Below are positions 46,489 to 55,600 of a stretch of 64,000 nt of DNA, piece after piece (the stretch's first letter is position 1; each line of letters opens with the position of its first letter). A program made the position numbers and the translations under genes. The notes beneath the pieces are model-generated. The model had not been told where the DNA came from. It ran no database searches and worked only from the letters and a program-made list of their open reading frames with translations. The stretch comes from Aureliella helgolandensis (GTDB lineage: Bacteria > Planctomycetota > Planctomycetia > Pirellulales > Pirellulaceae), in assembly GCF_007752135.1 (NCBI RefSeq), contig NZ_CP036298.1, positions 7,246,501-7,310,500 of the forward strand, read 5' to 3'.

Positions 46489-48329
46489 CCTTAAATAAGT
46501 ATATGCCGGATGTGTTTTGGGCAGTTGGTGGAGGCGCAGCGGCGATCTGCTGGCGGGACCAGCGGGGGATTTTTCGGTCGTGAATTTCAGGCATCGGTCG
46601 GTCAGGTGCCCTGCGGGCGGTTTGAGGCTGGCGGCGGTACTGAGGCTTACATACCTCAGCTTCGTGATTTCGGCACTCACTCAAGCGCGAAGCGAACCCA
46701 GCGATTGAACACATGCAGAGATTCGCTCCATGACAACAGACGGACCACCAACTGCCGTCCACTGCGAACGATCTGTGCCGGAAGTCGCACGAACTGTTCT
46801 ACGAATTGTTTGAACTCCATGCGGATCACAGCCCGACCTTCTTGCTTGTGTTGCTCACGCCAGCGTCCGTTTATCGGAACGCTCAATCCGATCCACGCTT
46901 TCAAGTTCCACGACAGGGCCGTCATCACCATGTAAGCCCAATTCGATTCCAGGTTGTCCACCGGCGCGTGGAGCGCCCGGCACTGATTTAACTGAGCCAA
47001 GATGTACTCTTGGTCACAGCGATCGTTGCTGGCATACACAACGTCATTGGTGCTGAGCACATCGCCCGCTTCGTTGGTCAGGTAGAAGAAGTACAGACAG
47101 TCGTCGAACAATCGACCCTGCTTGGTGACTTCTAGTTCTTTGCAAAGGATCACTAAGCGGTAGGTCTCTTTGCAATCGGTGGGGCTGTAAGGAACCTCGG
47201 TGACCCACTCTGAAGTCAGACGCTTGTTGGGGTAGCCACGCAGCTGGACAATCTGTTCTTTCACGTTCTCAGGACGGTCTCGGTCAGGTGTATTCGGGGC
47301 GTATTTGGGCGAGCGAGGCAACTGCTTCCAAGCGTCAATTTGCACGTTTTCCGCGATATCGACGAGTCCCGGGTAGGCCTTCATGCCAAAGGTGAACTTC
47401 ACGCCTGCCCGGTGCCAGCGGTCCAGATGAATCGTTTGAGTGAACGCGGTGTCGCCTCGCAGAACGATTCGGCGAAAGCCTGCCTGGCGACAAAGCGAGA
47501 TCGCCGTGTCGGCTTGCTCGGCTGCGCCTTCTTGGCTGGGACGATTGCCGCTACGGTTGACCAGGCGTAAAGCTTCGCCCGTTTCGGCCAACGTTATCAC
47601 CAACGGATGGTAACCCCAGATGCCTTTGTAGCTGATGTCCATTCCCTCTTTGCACTGACCGGTTGTTTCGACGATCGTGCCATCCATCTCGATGGTCGCT
47701 TGATCGAAGAACGCATTGTCTTGTTGTTGCCAGATATCCAAGCGAACTTGATCGAAGGCATCTTGCAAACGATTAATATGATAGGGATCGAATCGGCGAC
47801 AGAAGTCTCCTGCGGTGGTTGGATCGGGGATCCTTTCGGCTCCGATCGAATCGAGAAATGACTCATCGTTGCGGCGCAGTTCAATGTCCTCCAAGCAAGT
47901 TCCTCCGCAGAGCGCGTTATAAGCCAAATTCAAAACATGATCGGATTCATGATAGGGGCGATGGATTTTGAACAAGTGCAAGGCATCGTCGATCCGTTTC
48001 GGCAGTCCGATCTTCTTTGCGAATCGATGGATGGCGGCGACGCCCCCGTAGGCGGTCCCGCCTGCTTTTTGTGCCAGCTCATACGCAATCTTGTCCCCTT
48101 TGAGCATGGGGTGTCCGCGATCGTGAGCAGCCGAATTCTGTAACCTGTTCTTGATACGTCGTTTGCGTTTTCGAATCAAATCTGCTTTAATCGTCTTCAC
48201 TCGAAATCTCCATCGTGGTTAGCGAGCGGCTTGTTGGGCTGGTGAAAAAAGACCAACAAACTGCAGGATATTTCGAGTTTTTTTATGCGCAAATGCTCCG
48301 CCAAGCAAGTGGAGTACGCTTGTTTAAGG
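46489..48329 (-). mobile_element. IS1380-like insertion sequence, 1841 bp, complete
   Basis: The ends are CCTTAAATAAGTATA at the left and, read from the right, CCTTAAACAAGCGTA; the first seven bases match, then scattered positions. It is flanked by the direct repeat ACTAGA (46483-46488 and 48330-48335), the target duplication. It carries a single transposase gene on the - strand and about 190 bp of non-coding sequence at the left end. Confidence 0.92.
46677..48200 (-). CDS. IS1380-family DDE transposase
   Basis: A 507-residue protein with a basic N-terminus (KTIKADLIRKRKRRIKNRL), a DNA-binding domain and the RNase H-like DDE core: IEMDGTIVETTG (first Asp), RRIVLRGDTAFT (second Asp), and a C-terminal DCLYFFYLTN and YVMTALSWNLKAW region. 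It resembles transposases assigned to the IS1380 family. Intact length suggests it may still be active. It reads opposite to the RAYT it interrupts. Confidence 0.92.
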   Translation of the reverse strand: MKTIKADLIRKRKRRIKNRLQNSAAHDRGHPMLKGDKIAYELAQKAGGTAYGGVAAIHRFAKKIGLPKRIDDALHLFKIHRPYHESDHVLNLAYNALCGGTCLEDIELRRNDESFLDSIGAERIPDPTTAGDFCRRFDPYHINRLQDAFDQVRLDIWQQQDNAFFDQATIEMDGTIVETTGQCKEGMDISYKGIWGYHPLVITLAETGEALRLVNRSGNRPSQEGAAEQADTAISLCRQAGFRRIVLRGDTAFTQTIHLDRWHRAGVKFTFGMKAYPGLVDIAENVQIDAWKQLPRSPKYAPNTPDRDRPENVKEQIVQLRGYPNKRLTSEWVTEVPYSPTDCKETYRLVILCKELEVTKQGRLFDDCLYFFYLTNEAGDVLSTNDVVYASNDRCDQEYILAQLNQCRALHAPVDNLESNWAYMVMTALSWNLKAWIGLSVPINGRWREQHKQEGRAVIRMEFKQFVEQFVRLPAQIVRSGRQLVVRLLSWSESLHVFNRWVRFALE

Positions 48330-48606
48330 ACTAGAGCAGCAACCCGGTCGTAAAGTGTGGTACAACTTTCGCGACACCAAGTTGACCTACCAGAAATCCT
48401 ACTTGGCGCGTCTCAACTATGTCCATCAGAATGCAGTGCGACACGGACTTGTATCTGTAGCAAATCAGTATCGTTGGAGCTCCGCAGCTTGGTTCGAACG
48501 CACTGCTCGCCCTGCCCAAGTACGCACCATCTACAACTTGAAAACAGATTGTGTTCGCGTACAGGATGACTTCAATGTAGTGATCGATGCTTGATGGCTA
48601 TGAACT

Positions 48607-48624
48607 GCGATGACTCGTCATCGC
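48607..48624 (+). repeat. Palindrome A of the 50-bp element, standing alone
   Basis: GCGATGACTCGTCATCGC followed by TTTGGAG, as in the complete copies, 12 bp after the RAYT stop. Confidence 0.85.
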
Positions 48625-48747
48625 TTTGGAGTAAACGGGTGGGCGGCTGCAGATATGCCACCGAGCAGTTGATGTCCAGCAAAACAAGATCTGCTCTCGG
48701 GCGGGACTGGCCGTCACTGGCAAATCCCCTGGCTGCCGGACAAGAGA

Positions 48748-48765
48748 GCTACGACAAGTCGCAGC
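48748..48765 (+). repeat. Palindrome B of the 50-bp element, standing alone
   Basis: GCTACGACAAGTCGCAGC, one mismatch in the stem (A against C), preceded by GCCGGACAAGAGA. It ends 14 bp before the 3' end of rmlA, so this copy lies just downstream of that gene. Confidence 0.8.
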
Positions 48766-48779
48766 TGTCCATAAAAACC

Positions 48780-49679
48780 CTAGCGTCCTTCTTCGGCGAT
48801 CTGCCGGAGGTAGGTACCGTAATCGCTCTTGAAGCCATTGGCCAAACTCAACAACTGCGCACGATCAATAAATCCACCTCGAAATGCGATCTCCTCGGGG
48901 CAGGAAATCTTCATCCCCTGCCGCGACTCGAGCGTTTCCACAAAGGCAGCTGCTTGATTGAGCGAGGCAAACGTGCCGGTGTCCAACCAGGCGAAGCCGC
49001 GAGAAAAGGCTTGCACACTCAACTCTCCGCGACGCAAATATTCCAGATTCACATCCGTGATCTCCAGCTCACCGCGTGCCGAAGGCTTGAGATCTCTGGC
49101 AATTCCCACCACCTGCTGGTCGTAAAAATAGAGGCCTGGAATGGCAAATCGTGATTTGGGTCGCTGGGGTTTTTCCTCCAAGGAAATAGCTTTTCCGGCA
49201 GCGTCAAATTCAACCACCCCATAACGCTCCGGATCACTCACGGGATACGCAAATACGGTGGCTCCTTCGGATTGAGCCGTCACGTGTTTGAGCATCGCTT
49301 GAAACCCTTGGCCGTAGAAGATATTGTCCCCCAACACCAGCGCCGACGGGGATTCTCCAATGAAGTCGTCTCCGATCTGGTAGGCCTGCGCCAGCCCCTT
49401 CGGTTCGGCTTGCGCCGCATAGCTGAACTGCATCCCCCAGTCGCTGCCATCTCCCAACAATCGCTCGAACAACGGCAGGTCATGCGGCGTGCTGATCACC
49501 AACACTTCCCGGATACCGGCTAACATCAGTACTGAAATCGGATAATAAATCATCGGCTTGTCATACACCGGTAGCAATTGCTTGCTGATCGCGCGAGTGA
49601 TCGGGTGTAAACGAGTCCCAGAACCGCCTGCTAATACGATTCCCTTGCGTGCTGCTGTCATCGAAATACTACCTGGCAT
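48780..49679 (-). CDS. rmlA: Glucose-1-phosphate thymidylyltransferase
   Basis: A 299-residue protein with [62 protein letters not shown] and [10 protein letters not shown], all RmlA landmarks. It makes dTDP-glucose from dTTP and glucose-1-phosphate, the first step towards dTDP-rhamnose. Starts at 49679 or at the ATG 49661 (MTAARKG) are both possible. rmlB and an rmlD-like gene follow at 50-52 kb on the same strand, separated by repeats. Confidence 0.95.
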   Translation of the reverse strand: MPGSISMTAARKGIVLAGGSGTRLHPITRAISKQLLPVYDKPMIYYPISVLMLAGIREVLVISTPHDLPLFERLLGDGSDWGMQFSYAAQAEPKGLAQAYQIGDDFIGESPSALVLGDNIFYGQGFQAMLKHVTAQSEGATVFAYPVSDPERYGVVEFDAAGKAISLEEKPQRPKSRFAIPGLYFYDQQVVGIARDLKPSARGELEITDVNLEYLRRGELSVQAFSRGFAWLDTGTFASLNQAAAFVETLESRQGMKISCPEEIAFRGGFIDRAQLLSLANGFKSDYGTYLRQIAEEGR

Positions 49680-50162
49680 TCTGGAGGATCAATTGGTAAA
49701 TCGGTGTTGTCAAACGTGGATTAAATTACATTTTTTGAGTTTCAACGCGAAGGTAGCGTCCCTAATTGCCTTGTAGCGACAACCACCTTTCCTTGCTCAC
49801 GCGGCGGGTTACTATTTTTGCGAGCCCTTCCCTAGGGCCGCGTCTATGTGTTCTGGCGAGTTGCTTGGTTGCCGGGCAGGAAAGCTACGACAAGTCGTAG
49901 CAGTCCCTATGGAGTGCGATGACTTGTCATCGCTTTGTGGTAACTACTTGAAGCCGAGTCGTTAACCCACCGACCAGTTGACCCTCCACAATTCAAGTCC
50001 CTCCGGCTTGTTGATCTAAGAGCAATTTTAGTTTTAGCGCGGAGGTCGCACTGCAAATTGCCCTATAGCGACAACCACCTTACCTTGCTCACGCAGCGGG
50101 TTACGATTTCAACAGCCCGTCACGCGGCGGGTTACGATTTCAACAAGCCTTTACGCGGCGGA
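49680..50162. other. Repeat-rich region between rmlA and rmlB
   Basis: 483 bp: one reversed GAGCAAGG-family copy (CCTTGCTCACGCGGCGGG near 49790), one complete triple-palindrome element (49884-49933), another reversed family copy near 50084 and a short tandem array that runs into rmlB. No gene. Confidence 0.65.
49884..49933 (+). repeat. Triple-palindrome 50-bp element, copy 5
   Basis: Perfect B GCTACGACAAGTCGTAGC (49884-49901), spacer AGTCCCTATGGAGT, and perfect A GCGATGACTTGTCATCGC (49916-49933). The spacer is the reverse complement of that in the copy at 63531, and the A centre is TT instead of TC. Confidence 0.92.
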
Positions 50163-50178
50163 CTACGATTTTGACAAC
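50095..50178 (-). repeat. Three degenerate tandem units (ACGCGGCGGGTTACGATTTC)
   Basis: The unit ACGCRGCGGGTTACGATTTC-AACA occurs three times (near 50095, 50121 and 50152), the last as ACGCGGCGGACTACGATTTT. The last unit supplies the final codons and the stop codon of rmlB. Confidence 0.7.
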
Positions 50179-51248
50179 CGGCTCGCATCGGCCACGTGGC
50201 CTAAACGCTCGCCAGCATAGTTGGCGGAGGAAGCCGCATCGACCCAGGCTTGGTTCTCTAAGTACCAAGCAATGGTCTGTCGCAAGCCATTTTCGAAATC
50301 GAGCTGAGGCTGCCAGCCTAACTCGGTGTGCAATTTGCCAAAGTCGATGGCATAGCGTCGATCGTGGCCAGGACGATCCTTGACAAAGGTAATCAAATTC
50401 CGCCGCGGTCCTCCGGGCAAGGCTCCAGAGAGTTCATCGACCACGTCACAGATGGTTTGCACCACTTGCAGATTGCTTTGCTCGTTGTCACCTCCAACGT
50501 TGTAGACCTCCCCTACCCTGCCCTGCTGCAAAACCGTTTGAATCGCCCGGCAATGGTCTTCGACAAACAACCAATCCCGAACGTTGCTTCCATCGCCATA
50601 CACGGGCAACGCTTTACCAGCGATGGCATTCAGTGTCACCAACGGAATCAACTTTTCAGGAAATTGGTAGGGTCCGTAGTTGTTCGAACAATTGGTGGTC
50701 AGTACCGGCAAACCGAAGGTGTGATGGTAGGCTCGTACGAAATGATCCGAGGCGGCTTTCGAGGCGGAGTACGGTGAATTTGGGCGGTAGGGTGTGTCTT
50801 CACGAAATAGCCCCGTGGGCCCCAACGATCCGTAGACTTCATCGGTAGAGACATGCAGAAAACGGAAATCCCGTTGCGTCTCTTCCGCCCGCTGTCGCCA
50901 CCACTGGTAAACGCGGTCGAGCAGATTGCAGGTCCCTACGACATTGGTTGCCACAAAGGCAGCGGGGCCATCAATGGAACGATCCACATGGGATTCTGCA
51001 GCAAAATTAACAATCCAATCAGGCTGATGCTCCTCCAACAACGCTTCGACCAATTGGGCGTCACCGATATCCCCCTCCACCAATTGATACCGGTCTGCCG
51101 GAGCATTGGGCGTCGAAAGCGTCGTGGCGGCGTAGGTGAGCTTATCTAAGTTCACCACCCGCACTTCAGTAGAATCTTGGAATAGTTGTCGAATGAAACA
51201 GCTACCGATGAACCCCGCACCTCCGGTGACCAGAATGGTTCTATTCAA
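50163..51248 (-). CDS. rmlB: dTDP-glucose 4,6-dehydratase
   Basis: A 361-residue short-chain dehydrogenase-type protein: VTGGAGFIGSCFIRQL (NAD site), AAESHVDRSIDGP, STDEVYGSLG and YSASKAASDHFVRAYHHTFG with the YxxxK pair, then NNYGPYQFPEKLIPL. It dehydrates dTDP-glucose to the 4-keto-6-deoxy sugar. The last ten or so residues (DASRLSKS) are encoded by an intergenic repeat unit, so the C-terminus has probably been changed by repeat invasion. Confidence 0.96.
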   Translation of the reverse strand: MNRTILVTGGAGFIGSCFIRQLFQDSTEVRVVNLDKLTYAATTLSTPNAPADRYQLVEGDIGDAQLVEALLEEHQPDWIVNFAAESHVDRSIDGPAAFVATNVVGTCNLLDRVYQWWRQRAEETQRDFRFLHVSTDEVYGSLGPTGLFREDTPYRPNSPYSASKAASDHFVRAYHHTFGLPVLTTNCSNNYGPYQFPEKLIPLVTLNAIAGKALPVYGDGSNVRDWLFVEDHCRAIQTVLQQGRVGEVYNVGGDNEQSNLQVVQTICDVVDELSGALPGGPRRNLITFVKDRPGHDRRYAIDFGKLHTELGWQPQLDFENGLRQTIAWYLENQAWVDAASSANYAGERLGHVADASRLSKS

Positions 51249-51530
51249 TGCTCAAATCCTTGGAAGTAAAGAGTTAACTACCGACGGCTCTCCCTTCCCA
51301 GGCAACGCCTTGGAACGAAGAGCGGTTTTTACAAACTTCTGCTCCCTCCCCCTCAGTACTCTGCAGGAGAAGATTGGGGTTTAATCCCCTTCCATTTCAC
51401 CGTGTCACTCGCGCTCGTATTTCGTGCTCAGCTCGTGCTCGTGCTCGAAACTCCCCATGTACAAGTACTCCTCTCCCTACACCCTCTCCCCTACGCCCCC
51501 TACTCCCTCTCTCTGCACCGTCGTCGACAA
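51249..51530. other. Intergenic region with pyrimidine-rich tract
   Basis: 282 bp between rmlB and the rmlD-like gene. It holds a CTCCCTCCCC octamer (- strand KOPS-like, 51344-51351), short CGTGCTC repeats (about 51410-51450) and a C/T-rich tract (51470-51520). No gene. Confidence 0.5.
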
Positions 51531-52421
51531 CTAAGTCGCAGCCCCCACCTGCGGTGCAGGTTGCCAGTTGTCGATGGCCAATTGAATCACATCGCGCACC
51601 GGTGACAGCGGCAATCCGGCAGCCAATGCTTTGGAGTTATCGAGGACCGTATTGGAACGTGGCGTTTTCGCAGCCAGTCGCATGAACTCTTCTTCATCCT
51701 CAAAGAAATCGAACTGTTTATTGCTCAGCCCCGAACTACGGAGCATTTCGACAACTTCGCGCGTCGTCACACTACCGGTGTTAGTCACATTGTAAATACC
51801 GTAGGGCACCGAATGCTGCCAGCAATACAGGCACGATTCCACGAACTCCCGCAGATGCGAGAGACTGTTGGTCGCATCCAGCAGACGTTGGTAATTCATC
51901 ACTTTGGAAAGGTAGTTGCGAGGTGAATCGCGATGATCGAAAGGGATCCTCAGCCTCCACACATAACACTCCTTTGCCCCCTGCAAGCACTCCTCTCCCA
52001 GCGCCTTGGTCCCCGAATAAAAGCTGCAGTTATCTTGTCGGAAGGAGAAGTTGGGTGGGTCCAATTCTGTAAACCCACTCCCATCCGCTTTAGTCCCGGT
52101 ATAAATGCAGCCGGAAGAAACATGTCCCCACGGAATGCCTGCTTGCTCGCAAGCCGCAGCCAGTCGCTCGGGGAGAACCGCATTGGCCAGCAAGCATTCC
52201 CCTCGCTGCAATTCACAAGCATCCACGTTGGGCTTGCCAGTAAATCCGGCGCAATTGACTAGAAAGCTAGCGCCCGAGGAACGCAGCAACTCGGCCAACG
52301 CCGCCACGTTGTAGAGGTCCACGTCTCGATGCCCAACACATTGGTAGGGGATATTTTGTTGCTTGCATACGCGTGCAAACTCGCTGCCAACATAGCCCGT
52401 TGAACCTAGCAAAATGATCAA
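51531..52421 (-). CDS. RmlD-like dTDP-4-dehydrorhamnose reductase or sugar epimerase/reductase
   Basis: A 296-residue NAD(P)-dependent SDR: ILLGSTGYVGSEFARV (nucleotide site), FLVNCAGFTGKPNVDACE, HVSSGCIYTG and FYSGTKALGEE (YxxxK). Position next to rmlA and rmlB suggests the reduction step to dTDP-rhamnose, but the sequence is closer to UDP-rhamnose synthase-like reductases than to a textbook RmlD, and rmlC is not in the window. I leave the symbol blank for this reason. Confidence 0.85.
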   Translation of the reverse strand: MIILLGSTGYVGSEFARVCKQQNIPYQCVGHRDVDLYNVAALAELLRSSGASFLVNCAGFTGKPNVDACELQRGECLLANAVLPERLAAACEQAGIPWGHVSSGCIYTGTKADGSGFTELDPPNFSFRQDNCSFYSGTKALGEECLQGAKECYVWRLRIPFDHRDSPRNYLSKVMNYQRLLDATNSLSHLREFVESCLYCWQHSVPYGIYNVTNTGSVTTREVVEMLRSSGLSNKQFDFFEDEEEFMRLAAKTPRSNTVLDNSKALAAGLPLSPVRDVIQLAIDNWQPAPQVGAAT

Positions 52422-52469
52422 TGCAATACTCCGGAAACTCTAGGATTTAAATTGGATGTTTGTAGCGTT

Positions 52470-52548
52470 CGGAAAAAGGTGTCCGACACCGAAAGTGCAA
52501 AGCACCCGAAGGGCCGTTCCGGCTTTTGGTGTCGGACACCTTTTTCCG
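52470..52548. repeat. Long inverted repeat: 21-bp arms around a ~37-bp loop
   Basis: GGAAAAAGGTGTCCGACACC (52471-52490) is exactly complementary to GGTGTCGGACACCTTTTTCC (52528-52547), with one more C-G pair outside and a few wobble pairs inside. The arms contain the sub-palindrome GGTGTCCGACACC. It lies between the rmlD-like gene and the TPR gene. A terminator is possible in either direction; the form also suits a MITE or REP-like insertion. Confidence 0.85.
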
Positions 52549-52654
52549 GGCCGCGCGCCTTACAGGAGTGGGGACGGACACGGCCCAGGGGGCCAGGCTA
52601 CGGGCTACGGGTCGCGCGAGGTGCGGGGTACGGGGTACGGACGTTACTCTGACC

Positions 52655-55600
52655 TTACAAACTCTTGCTCAACCTCTGAAACACAGGCCGTTCCAGGGGA
52701 TGAATTCCAGCCTCTGTCAATCCGGCGCTAGTTGCCTGCTGAAAGGCTTCGCGTGCTTCGTCCTTCTTTCCCTGAGCCTCCAAGGCTTGGGCCAAATGGA
52801 AATAGCGATCGGGGGAAGGCGAGGCAGCAATGGCTTTGCGGAAATTGGACTCTGCAGCCACTTGATCGCCAAGAGCCAAGATCACCAGCCCTTGCGTGTC
52901 CAGCAAGTAGTCGTAGGGGCCTTTTGTACTAATAGCATGGTTGATGACCTTGACCGCTTCGGACAATCGCTTGGCGGCTAACGCCAGCAACATGGCTTTG
53001 TTGTTGAGCGCCGGAATGTTGCGAGGCTCGACGGCCAAGACCCGGTCGTAGGCCCGAATCGCGGCTTCCCAATCCCCTTCCCAACTCAGCAGATCACCTA
53101 GACACATGGATAATTCCGTCTGCGTGGGATTCTGGTCAGCCGCTTGCTTGATCAAGCCGATCAACTCCTGCAATTGCTGCCCCCCGACTGCACCACTTTG
53201 CAAGGCTAGATGTCCAATCTCCGCCAAGCGAATCGGTTCAATTTCAGGCAGTTCGGGCAACGACTTGAGCAGCTCTTCCACCCGCCCTTGCCGCGCCAGA
53301 AAGGCGGGGTACTCAGCCAAATTATTGGGCGGATCGACAGAGGAGAACTGTTCGAACAACCTTTCAGCCAACTCCAAAAATGGCTCCGCTTCGGCATCGG
53401 ACGCCGCTGGACCGTGCTTAATATTCATGCCCACCGTCTCCGCCATCTCCGCCGCCCATTGCATGCGATTTTCGGACTGCGCACGGCCTTGGAGCAGAGT
53501 CAACAAACGTGGAAAATCATTGGACCTAAACAGAAGCTTGGCCTCAATGCTGTCGGCAATGGCGCCCTGTGGCGCCAGGTCTCGCAAACGTCGGAACCAC
53601 AAATCGGCCTCGCCCGGTTCATTCTGGCGGTCCAGCGCGTTGGCATACTCGCTCACATACTCCGCTGAATCGGCCCCCCCATTGCTGAGGACTCCACGCA
53701 TCGTACGACTATAGCGTGACCAATCCCCCTGCCGCGCGTACGCCTTTGCCAACAAGTAATTGTCGGGCAAGGAGAATCGTTTCTGATCACCAACGATTTT
53801 CTCCAGCATGGCGACCGCTTGGGTGGTCAGTTCCGGCTCGGGCCGCGCGCTCAGAATGATCGCCAGCGTGCGTTGGTCCTCGACATTCGCGTCTTGCGCC
53901 AGGTTTTGCTCGAGCAACTCGCGAGCGCGCTGAAATTTTTCCTGCTCACCACTCATGCCCAGTAATAACGCGAGACTGCGGCGGGCCCAGCGGGCTTCCC
54001 CAGATTCTCCGGCAGCCAATCGCTCCAGGATCGGCTCCGCTCGCTTTTGCCCCTCAGTCCTAATCAGGAAATCCGCAAAACGACGCGCCAGCGCGGCATC
54101 TCCGGGAGCGTCGGCCAGTGCGCGATCGTAACTCTCCTCCGCCCGCTGGAAATCCTTCACCGCTTCATAGCATTGGGCAAGTGCATTGTCTCGCTGATCT
54201 GCGGCAATGGCTTCCGCTGCTTCCGCAAGCGTCTCAGTGGCTGCTTCACTCTGTCCAGTGCGTGCCAGCATTTGCACCAGGGCGACCCAGCCGGCGGGCT
54301 CGGCCGGCGACATCTCAATCGCCACCTGAAATTCCTTTTCCGCTTCGCTGTTCTGTCTTGAGATACTGTAGACTTGGGCCAGCCAAATGTGGTCTTGAGG
54401 CTTCCCCGATTCCGTGGCCCATCCCTTCGCCAAGCTCAAGGCTTGGTCAAAATTCTCGAGTTGCAGTGAGACTTGCGATGCGGCCTGCGCGAGTTCCAGT
54501 GAGAACGGTGTTTGCCGTTCTTGCAAGCGGCGCACCACTTCGTTGGCTTCGACGAACCGCGCCTGCTCGTAGAGTAAGTAAATTGCTCGGGCAATAATCT
54601 GTGGATTCTGCTCGCCCAATTCGATAGCCTCCACATATCCCTTCGCAGCCTGTTCCGTATCTCCCTGACGATCGTAAATTTCACCCCGTAGGCGCGGAAT
54701 GCGTGCCCAGGCAGGCCGGGCAACCGCGGCTTCAGCCAGATGTTCAAAAGCCTTTGAAATTAACTGTTGCCGTTCCAAGGGTTGGTCGGTCAATTCCTCA
54801 GCGAGCACGCTTAATCGCGTGGCCTCTCCGACGCGCCATAGCGGGCCGTCCCCTTCGATCCGCCGGACGTCTTCCAACGTCTGTTGCATCATTCCCAGCT
54901 TGCTACTACGGAAAGCTAGATCAAACAACAATAGCTGAATCCCTAAACTCTTCTGGCCAACCGCCGTTTCGGCTGCGCGACGCGCATATTTTTCGCTGAG
55001 GTCCAGCTCGTCGAGCGATAAGAAGTAACTTGCAACACCCGCCGCCAATTGCGCTTGCTCGGTTGGAGGCCAGGAGGCATCCGGAGCTGCGATCGCTTCC
55101 AATTGCTCACGATCCACGTTTAATCCATCCCGTTGGAGCAGTAGCCGCGCGCGTTCGAGTCGCAGCGCCACTAGATCGCCCAACGCCTCGTGTGCCTGGA
55201 CCAGCGTTTGCTCGGCGGCTGCCCAGTCTTGGGATCGCATTTGCAAGGCAATCAAGGCCAACCACAGCGACCGGCTATCGGGAATTTCGACCAACGCCTT
55301 TTCCAACCGCTTTTCGGCAGCAACCTGTCGTTCGGTTCCCGCTAGCAACTCAGCCTCCAAAATGGCCACGTCGGCGGCCGCTTCGGGACTCTCCTTCAAA
55401 ATGGTCAAGACTTCCTTAAGCCGCTCCCAATTGCGTTGGTTTTCAGGCAGTTGCAATCCCTCGACCAACAGTGAGCGGGCTAAGTTGAGAACTGCGGCAA
55501 TCGGTGGATTCGGCATCGCCAGCAGTTGCTGATACTCGTTGCGCGCCTCTTGCGTGCGTCCCAACTGGTTGAGCGCATCGGCCAAAGCCAGTCGCGCTGG

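Larger units (their letters stand above)
45983..48594 (+). pseudogene. REP-associated tyrosine transposase (RAYT), split by an IS1380-like element
   Basis: The 5' part (45983-46488) encodes an N-terminal helical region and the HUH domain (AEAGTYFVTSGTYGKQHFF, ACFSNHYHFVAH with the HxH metal motif). The 3' part (from 48336) encodes GRKVWYNFRDTKLTYQKSYLARLNYVHQNAVRHGL with the probable catalytic Tyr (NYVHQN) and AWFERTA. Removing the insertion and one ACTAGA copy joins GAACTA to GAGCAG in frame, giving 254 residues (NELEQQPGRKVW at the junction). RAYTs are single-copy Y1 nucleases that act on REP hairpins. Start 45983 has GGAGG 7 bp upstream; TTG 45977 is an alternative. The HUH and Tyr halves are separated, so it is probably inactive. 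Confidence 0.88.

Noticed and set aside
46489-48594. Two separate small genes in place of the RAYT 5' and 3' parts
   Set aside because: The target duplication and in-frame junction show one gene cut by the insertion sequence; the 3' part has no ribosome binding site of its own.
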